Shown here: positions 57,482 through 64,000 of the stretch, one piece after another
How positions within the stretch are numbered: position 1 is the first letter of the stretch
How the letters are laid out: each line of letters starts with the position of its first letter
Assembly (NCBI GenBank): GCA_015179025.1
Contig: WHUX01000012.1
Location: 663,711-727,710, forward strand
Length of the DNA stretch: 64,000 bases
Reading direction: 5' to 3'
Source: Terfezia claveryi
Lineage: Eukaryota > Ascomycota > Pezizomycetes > Pezizales > Pezizaceae
The notes under the pieces: model-generated
Seen by the model: the letters and a program-made list of their open reading frames with translations, nothing else
Database searches by the model: none
Told to the model about the DNA's origin: nothing
Position numbers and translations under genes: made by a program

Positions 57482-59631
57482 TTAGTAGTTAACATTCAAC
57501 CCATAATACCTATTGTTCCTATCCTTGTAGGAACTACTACCACTTGCTCCTGTATCATACCTGACATTATTATACCCCTCCTTGAGATCCTTATTAACAG
57601 CAATGTCATCAAAATACTGACCAATCACCTTTTGTGGCTGTCTTTCCAAGAAGAAATGTCTAAGCATCATTTGGGGTAAATCCACCTCTTTTCCTTTGCC
57701 TTTGTCAATCTTGACTGCATTAGATGAAATGGGGGTATCAAGGACTTTCTTTCTTTCCTTGTCAATCATTTCCAAGGTTTCTTTCCTTGTCTTATTCTTG
57801 CCAAGCTTACCCTCACCAACCTTTCTCTTTTTGTAAGTTACTTGCTTACTACCAGTCAACCAGAATTGTTTTTTCAATGACTCATCAACACCATCAGTAT
57901 ATACCCACTCATCAAATTTATGAGGCCATCCCTTCCATTTCACCTTGTACTGCAGCTTCCCTATTCTAGGTTGTGACCTAAATTCCAAAACTCTCTCCAC
58001 CTCATACCTGTCTTCCTTAACTGGTCCTGGTTGTTCCAGAGTTCTGGAGGGGAACAGTTTTATTGGATTAGGGAAGAAGAGCTTGAGAAGTGAGGTGTGG
58101 AAGGAATTATTGATATTATTGAGGTCAGGGAAGTCAGTGAAGTCAAGTTTAGCATTTTGACTCCATGGTGAATATTTGGTAATGGTGAAGGGGCCTATCC
58201 ATTTTGGGGATAGTTTGGAGGAGTGGTACCTTGCTGGGAGGTTCTTTGTTGACAGCATCACCTGATCATTGATTTGGTAATCAGGGGAGGCTCTTCTGTG
58301 TTTGTTGGCTTGCTGAATTTGGTCCTTTTTTGCTTTGGTAAGGTTTTCAGCAACCTAGTAAAATCTGGTTGTAGGGTTTGAATAGGTAGGAATTAGGTGA
58401 GGTAGGATAGGTGGTGACAAATTAGGCTAGTATCCTAGCTTGGTAAAAAAGGGAGAAAGTCCTCTTGTAGTACTAACTCTTGCATTCACCTCTGTTTGAA
58501 CAGAAGGTGTAGCTTGTACCCAATTCATTCCTTGTTCCAGCTTCTTGGCTGCAAACATAGGAATAATTGTCTTATTCTTTCTTTCACTTGTCCCATCAGT
58601 CTGGGGGTGATATGTGGAAGATGCTTTATGCATAATTCCGTTTTTCTGCATCCAATCTTGAAAAACAGTAGATATAAACAAGGGGTCTTGGTCAGAAACA
58701 ATTTCATAAGGGAAACCCACATTAGGCTTAATGAATCTTTCAAAGATATCAATAACCCCTAATGTGTCAACATTGTCTGCAACAGGTAACAAGAATGTGA
58801 AATCAGAATGCCTGTCAGTCATGACTAATAACTTATGAAATAACAACATGTGAGGCTTGTCATCTTTAGGAGTTCTGTAACCAAGAGTAAATTCAGTACA
58901 TGAAATCATAACAGGTTCCATACTAAGAAAATCCATAGCCATACTACCCCATGGCCTAGTAGGTACATTCAGAGAAGTAAGGAATCCAGGGGGTTTCTGT
59001 GTGGATCCTTTGGTGATTTGACAGGTTTCACAACTCCCACAAATTGTTCAACCTGTTTATAAAAATCCTGAAAGATGTACTTATTGGTAAGCTCTTGTGT
59101 TGTTTTTGCAAGGCCTCCATGTCCAGTAGTGACATGTGCTTGTTGGATAAGGGCTTCAGAGGCAGGGTTACCTTTAACTTGTAATCCCTTAGGAATTACC
59201 ATCCTCCAAGCAAAATTCTTCAAGAGGTACATAAACCTATCCTGTACCTTTACTGTAGGTACTTGCTCTCCTTTCTTGACTCTTAAGTACAGTGGACCAA
59301 ACACTGTATCTTTTTCCAACTCTTCTCTGTAATGCCATTCCAACTCATGATCTCCTATCCACTCAGCAATCACCAAATCTGGTTCCATGCTCTTTTCAGT
59401 CTCATCCTGGACCCCTATTGCCTTTTTCAAGTAGTCACTATTGTGGAAGGGCTTATTGAGGGCCTTCAAATTATTCTTTCTAGTATCACAGGAGCTGACA
59501 AAGTTTTTGTTTAGGTTATGGTAGCCAAGACAATACTTTGATCTTAGTACCTCTTTTCCTCCTGTGGTAGTGACTTTGGGAGGTTTGGGCATAGGTGGGA
59601 CCAGTGACCATCTTGGTTGCATATGGTGCAT
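57482..59631 (-). pseudogene. gypsy-3 integrase with chromodomain
   Basis: HHCC: HVTTGHGG, then the Cys pair in a frame shifted by one base near 59035. Core: LLVMTDRHSDFTF, IVSDQDPLF and TSERKNKTI provide the D, D, E positions. After two TAG stops (about 58430-58360) the frame continues with SPKWIGPFTITK, then the chromodomain EDRYEVERVLEFRSQPRIGK and KVKWKGWPHKFDEWV, and a Lys/Glu-rich tail of about 150 residues to the stop at 57482. Arginines use AGA/AGG, never CGN, in the parts I read. Confidence 0.9.
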
Positions 59632-60124
59632 TTTTTGATGGTTTCTGCTGGGAGTGGATGTTGCAGTGGGAAGAGTTTGTTGTCAAGGGGGCATTTGTTG
59701 CTGAGGTGAGTTGTTTCCATGCAGTTGGTACACCTAGGAGGAGGGAATCTAGCCCTATTAGGGCAGTTCTCCTTAAAGTGTTCAATTGCCCAACAGTTGT
59801 CACAAAGATTAATTGTAGGATCTTTGTGGTTGCATTGGGAAGTTTTGTGGCCCACTTTACCACATAGAGAACAGAACTCTTTGTTATGAGTTCTGTCAGA
59901 GGAGGATGGGAGGATTGGATCCTCAGGGAAGATGTCAGGAAGGGTGCTGACAGAGGATGCAGGTGAGGCTCCTGGGGAGGAGGAGGCTGGAAGTGCACCT
60001 TCTTGTTGTCTGCCTCATCCTTGCACTTAGGAGAGACAGCCCTTCTCTTCAAGGTACCTTCAAGAGTAGGGTTCCACTCCTGAAGGTTTCCCACAACTAC
60101 AGAACCCCTGTCAGCCCTTCTCAA
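59544..60124 (-). pseudogene. gypsy-3 four-knuckle CCHC array between RNase H and integrase
   Basis: On the minus strand from about 59885: CSLCGKVGHKTSQC, CDNCWAIEHFKENC, CTNCMETTHLSNKC and CTICNQDGHWSHLC, all C-x2-C-x4-H-x4-C. They follow a long Pro/Ser-rich linker and directly precede the integrase N-terminus, with a frame change near 59600. This is in addition to the gag knuckle at about 63090. The likely role is nucleic-acid binding. Confidence 0.88.
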
Positions 60125-60451
60125 GGACTATTCCATTTGTTCTGTAGTCATGGGTTCCCTGGATCTTTCCCATTCCTCAGGTTCATCTGAGTCAGAGGAC
60201 TCATCCACAAGTGTCCATTCCTGTGGGTCCTCTGCCTCAGAGGCAGCAAGAGTAGAGGGAGAGGAGGTGCTAGGCTCTTTGTTAATAACACTTGAAACTT
60301 GGGTTTTCTTGTAACTGACCTTCCTCTCTCTTCCTCTTCTTGTTCTTGCTGTTGGGCCTGGGCCCTAGTAGTGGTGGCAGCAGTTTGTACTGCTGCTGGC
60401 TCCTGCTGGAGCCTTCTGAGCCTGAAATTTCTTTCAGCCTCAAAGACTGCA

Positions 60452-61197
60452 TTAGGCCTTCTCTGTCATGCCAGACAGGCCTGGTGGGATCAACCTCCTG
60501 CACCTGTCTTGGTGGGAGGTTGGTAGTGGTGATTTGGAGAGGAGGGAGCCTCCTTCTCCTTGGATGGTGTTGGGAGATTTCTCCCAAGATGGTGGAGACA
60601 CTGGTCTCCCAGTGGCTCCTCTATCTGAGTGGTTTGGGGAAGGCATGGTGGCTGGTGGAGAATGTGGGGGAGGAGTTTTCTTGAAAGTTTGTATGGGACA
60701 GAGAGGTGGTTGGTTACTACTGGATGTTGTAGTAAGCAGTTGTGTGGTGAGAAGACTATCCAGTAGAGGGGTTCCAGAGGGACTATATACTCCTCTGGAC
60801 AGTACATCTGCTATGTGGTTGTCCTTGCCCTGAATGTATTCTAGGGTTAGGTCAAACTGACTCATAGTCTCTTGCCACCTTCTCTTCATCTGACTTTCAG
60901 GGATACTATCCATAAATGTGACTAAGGGTTTGTGATCTGTTTGGATGATCACTTTGTGACCCTGTAGTTCAGGCCTGAAATACCTCAGTGAGTCAACAAT
61001 TGCTAATAATCCTTATCAGTTGTTGTGTAATTCATTTGTCCATCATTTAATTTCCTAGAGTGAAATTCTGCTGGCCTGATAACACCATTCTCCATTTGGC
61101 CAATCCATCCTGAAATCCCTGTATTACTGGCATCAGTAATTAAATAGATTGGAAGGCCTGAGTCATGATTAATTGGTTTGAGCACTTTATTGCTCAT
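60452..61197 (-). pseudogene. gypsy-3 RNase H and linker
   Basis: YLITDASNTGISGWIGQ (first catalytic Asp), FHSRKLNDGQMNYTTTDKDY, a frame break, then IIQTDHKPLVTFMDSIPESQ and DNHIADVLSRG, typical for gypsy RNase H. The frame continues into a Pro/Ser/Thr-rich linker to 60452. Confidence 0.9.
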
Positions 61198-61199
61198 TA

Positions 61200-62929
61200 T
61201 CAGCTCTTAATCTTTCTGAATGACTCATTATGCAAAGGAGTCCACATGTGCTTCTTTGTTGATCCTTGCAATTCTGATAGTGGTTTGGCTACAGCTCCCA
61301 ATTCTGGACAAAACCTTCTCAAGTAATTAACCATCCCCAGAAACTTTTGCAATTTCTTTTTTGAGTCAGGGATTGGGTAATTTGCTATTGAGTTGATTTT
61401 TTCTGGATCTATTTCTAACCCTTGTTTGGTGACAATGAATCCCAGTACTTTTAGCCTTGGAGCTAGGATTTGGCATTTCTTTTTGTTGAAGAAAAACTTT
61501 TCTCTAGCCAATATCCTGCAGATCCCTTTAACACTTCCTTGTGTTCCTCCAGGGTATTTGTGCCAATTAGAATGTCATCTAAATAAACCATGACAGTCTT
61601 TCCAATATAGTCTCTTAGTAACCAGTTCATAGCCCTCATCATGGTTGCAGGTGCATTGCAATTACCCTGCTGCATAACCAATGAGTCAAATTTCCCTAGG
61701 TGATTTGTAAAGGTGCTATGTTTTACTGATTCATGTGCATGCCTAATATTGTGATAGCCATCTGCCAGATCAGCTGCTGAGATATATTCCTTACTAGCTA
61801 TCTAGTCTAATATTGCTTTGATATTTGGCATAGGTGTTTTATCCTTTTGTACTAGCTTATTTCTAGGTACACAGTGCAATAAGAATCTGGCTTGTTGTTT
61901 GCCATTCTTATCTAAATCCCTTTTAGGCTGTGTAAACATAAGGATACTGTTGAGTAAGCTAGATGGTACTATCCTTCCAGATTCTAGCTCTGTCCTCATT
62001 TTCTCAGTCACTTGATCCAGAAACCTTGTATAGTTTGTATAGTATGCAGGTTCCCAAGTTGTACCATCAGGAACTATAATTTTATGTTGCATGATGTCAT
62101 AAGGTTCTCTAATTGGTGGTAATGCAGTTGGCTTTTCTTCTGGGAATAGCTCAGGGAATTCTTCAAATATATTAAACTCCACTTCTTCCAGATTAACTGC
62201 ATTTGTAATGACTGGAGAGCTTCCATCATCTTCTAGCTCTGACCAATCTGATGAGTCAAACCACTCTTGTAACCATTCCTGGTCTTCTTCTAGGTCTTCT
62301 GACAGATCATCCTGTATCCAAGGTATTACTGTAGTTGGTTTTGGATAGTGTATTAATTTACCTCCAACTTCAGTCACAATAGCCATTGGATCATCTCTTT
62401 TGAACCAATCTTCTTCTGTCCTGCCTATATTCATAGCTGCAGTTGTGACTCTTCCAAGTGTATCCTTAGTTTTGAGCATATTAATATCAATTCTTGTCCT
62501 GCCTGTAGGTTGTATAGTGATTGCATTATCTTTGACATTCATAATTGCTTTATAATCCTTCAGTGCAGGTTCACCAAATATAACATCCCAGTCCTTCAGG
62601 TTGGCCACATAGAATGTCCTAGTTTCTTGGTATTCCTGTAGATTTACTGTGACTGTTGCTGTATTTGTCATTTGAGATCTGCTACCTTTAATTGCAGTTT
62701 CCAGAGGTTTCTTGCTGATCTCTTTCAAGGGTATATTAAACAACTGGCAGTAATTTGCTGATATCAGGTCTCCTCCTGATGTACATGGGTCAAATAATGC
62801 ATAAGCAATATGCCCATTAATTTTAATTTCAGCTGCATTAGAAGTTCTATGGCTTTCTGGCACTAAGAACTTCCTTGTATCATTTGGATTTCTCATAACC
62901 TGAAGTGCAGCTGACTCCTGTTGTTTCAC
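61200..62929 (-). pseudogene. gypsy-3 protease and reverse transcriptase
   Basis: Protease: YALFDPCTSGGDLISANYCQ (active-site Asp followed by P-C-T-S-G rather than S/T-G). RT: FLDQVTEKMRTELESGRIVP, then a TAG stop at 61802, then SAADLADGYHNIRHAHES, VMQQGNCNAPATMMRAMNW and YLDD (61574-61585). A one-base shift near 61530 leads to FFFNKKKCQILAPRLKVLGF. Catalytic residues are preserved, but the frame is not. Confidence 0.92.
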
Positions 62930-62938
62930 ATCTATTTC

Positions 62939-63751
62939 CTAATAAGCTGTTTTCACCTTTTGTGGAGGCCAAGTTGGTCCACGCCTGAATGGTTGATAAG
63001 GTGGGAATCTTCTGACTCCTGGTCTAGATCCCATATATTGGTAAGCTGAAGACACCTTCCTATTAGGGCAATCCCTGGAAGTATGACCCTGTTTGCCACA
63101 GTGGTAACAGAACCCTGTTCTTGCAGCCTCTTCCCTCTTCCTTTCCTGTTCACCATAAGGGGTATACTTAGTTTTATCCTTTCTGGCACTAGAGAAGTTA
63201 CCATAGAGACCACCTGGTCCACCTTTCTTGCCTGCCACTTTAGCTGCATTTTTAGCCACTTTTTCAGGCAATTTGAATTCAGACTTAGTCCATTCCATAG
63301 GTCTGCCAGGTCCCCATTGCTTATCAGCCTTCTTTTGGTGCTGCTGCAAGGATTTAGTTTCCTGTTTCAGTACATCCTCCTGGACTGCAATCTTATTCAA
63401 TATTTCCTCAAAGGTTGACTCATATGATATCAGCCCTTTGACTTTAGCCCTAAGCAGGGGTACCAGTCCATCTACCAGTTTCATTTTCAGTGCATGATCA
63501 CTTATCATATCTTTTCCATTTAGATCCTTGCACTTAATTTTGAATTCTTCCAGGTTCTGTGCATACTACATGACAGTAACATCTGGCCTCTGATGGTGTG
63601 ACAGGTATTGTTTCCATAGAACTTCAGGTGCCACTGTAGAGATGAGTTTACCTCTCAGTTTTAACATAAATTCATGGAAATTCCTGTCCTCAACTTTTTC
63701 TTTTTCAGAGCAGTACTGGTTATACCAAGTCTGAGCACTCTTTTCAAACAT
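62939..63751 (-). pseudogene. gypsy-3 gag with CCHC knuckle (5' end missing)
   Basis: FEKSAQTWYNQY and RNFHEFMLKLRGKLI are the retrotransposon gag core. One TAG (near 63567) lies where Gln is expected. The knuckle is CYHCGKQGHTSRDC near 63090. The frame ends with TAG at 62939-62941; the pol frame continues in the same phase immediately after it. Confidence 0.88.
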
Positions 63752-64000
63752 TGTAATGGAGAACGTTATTTCATTGCTTATATAATTGATTATATACTTT
63801 TGTATTTCCTATATTAACTAGCCTTCTACCACCCCATACTGCTTATAAGCGTCCATAGCACGCGGAATTTGCTATGGGAAGTTCCATGGCACTTGCCATA
63901 TGAGGACACCCTCATTATGGCCGCGTGACCTCTGTTTAAGGCGTGTGACTCATTACTATGGCCACATGACCATCGTTTATGGCGTGTGACTCATTACTAT
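63752..64000 (+). repeat. Partial LTR of the gypsy-1 family at the window end
   Basis: Starts TGTAATGGAGAACG inside gypsy-3 gag, same orientation as the solo LTR at 53904. It has a deletion of about 30 bp after CCTATATTA compared with the others. TGACTCA is at 63946-63952 and 63987-63993. It may be a solo LTR or the start of a full element beyond the window. Confidence 0.9.

Larger units (their letters stand above)
56792..63751 (-). mobile_element. gypsy-3: nearly CpG-free chromodomain Ty3/gypsy element
   Basis: Read on the minus strand: gag (63751-62939), protease/RT (62929-61200), RNase H (61197-60452), zinc-knuckle array (about 60124-59544), integrase (59631-58427), C-terminus and chromodomain (58261-57482), polypurine tract AAACAGGGAGG and 3' LTR (56792-57419). 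The 5' end is cut at 63752 by another LTR. I counted only about three CG dinucleotides in almost 7 kb. Most interruptions are C-to-T type stops (TAG where Gln is expected) plus about two single-base shifts. Confidence 0.93.

Overview
The window looks like a piece of a filamentous ascomycete (Pezizomycotina) genome. The evidence is short GT-AG introns of about 50-110 nt, a BGL2-type cell-wall GH17 enzyme, a secreted protein with a GPI-type tail, an ERD2-like receptor with an acidic tail, a DUF2985 membrane protein, a giant DUF6606-DUF3638-DUF3645 protein and a fungal annexin. Ty1/copia and chromodomain Ty3/gypsy retroelements and CpG-stripped AT-rich DNA of the kind left by repeat-induced mutation point the same way. 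The class is uncertain; Leotiomycetes is only a guess.

Layout. 1-548 is a higher-order minisatellite, followed by nested palindromes (672-817). 1.0-15.0 kb is gene-bearing: a basic hypothetical protein (-), a secreted GPI-type protein (+, 3 exons), GH17 (-, 2 exons), an ERD2-like receptor (-, 2 exons) and a DUF2985 protein (-, 2 exons). The spacers carry short dispersed repeats and a 112-bp inverted repeat. 16.5-21.65 kb is a decayed Ty1/copia element (copia-1) with a perfect 5-bp target duplication. 22.9-33.0 kb is one giant gene of about 3,260 codons, split in the raw sequence by introns and one probable 1-base frameshift. 33.0-36.5 kb is gene-poor and holds a 117-bp MITE-like element. 36.5-38.4 kb is an annexin with a long proline/histidine-rich N-terminus.

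From 38.8 kb to the end the window is a nested retroelement cluster. A CpG-free AT-rich block holds a gypsy chromodomain relic. A third-family LTR (LTR0) has been split into three pieces by a full-length gypsy element (gypsy-1, 40685-49638, target duplication AAGCA) and by a copia element (copia-2, 50022-56564). Copia-2 is itself interrupted by a solo LTR of the gypsy-1 family (53904-54581). Next comes gypsy-3 (56792 to about 63751), whose LTR is related to LTR0 and which is almost devoid of CpG. Its gag is interrupted at 63752 by another gypsy-1-family LTR that runs off the window.

The most interesting items are: (1) the giant protein carries a linear set of SecA/SF2-helicase-like motifs (GEGKS, DESD, TRGTD, a motif-VI-like segment), which suggests an ATP-driven translocase or helicase; (2) both gypsy families carry an array of CCHC zinc knuckles between RNase H and integrase, in addition to the usual gag knuckle; (3) gypsy-3 retains long reading frames while being almost CpG-free; (4) the insertion history can be read directly from target duplications. 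The host genes look individually regulated; I see no obvious gene cluster. All positions come from reading by eye without database searches.
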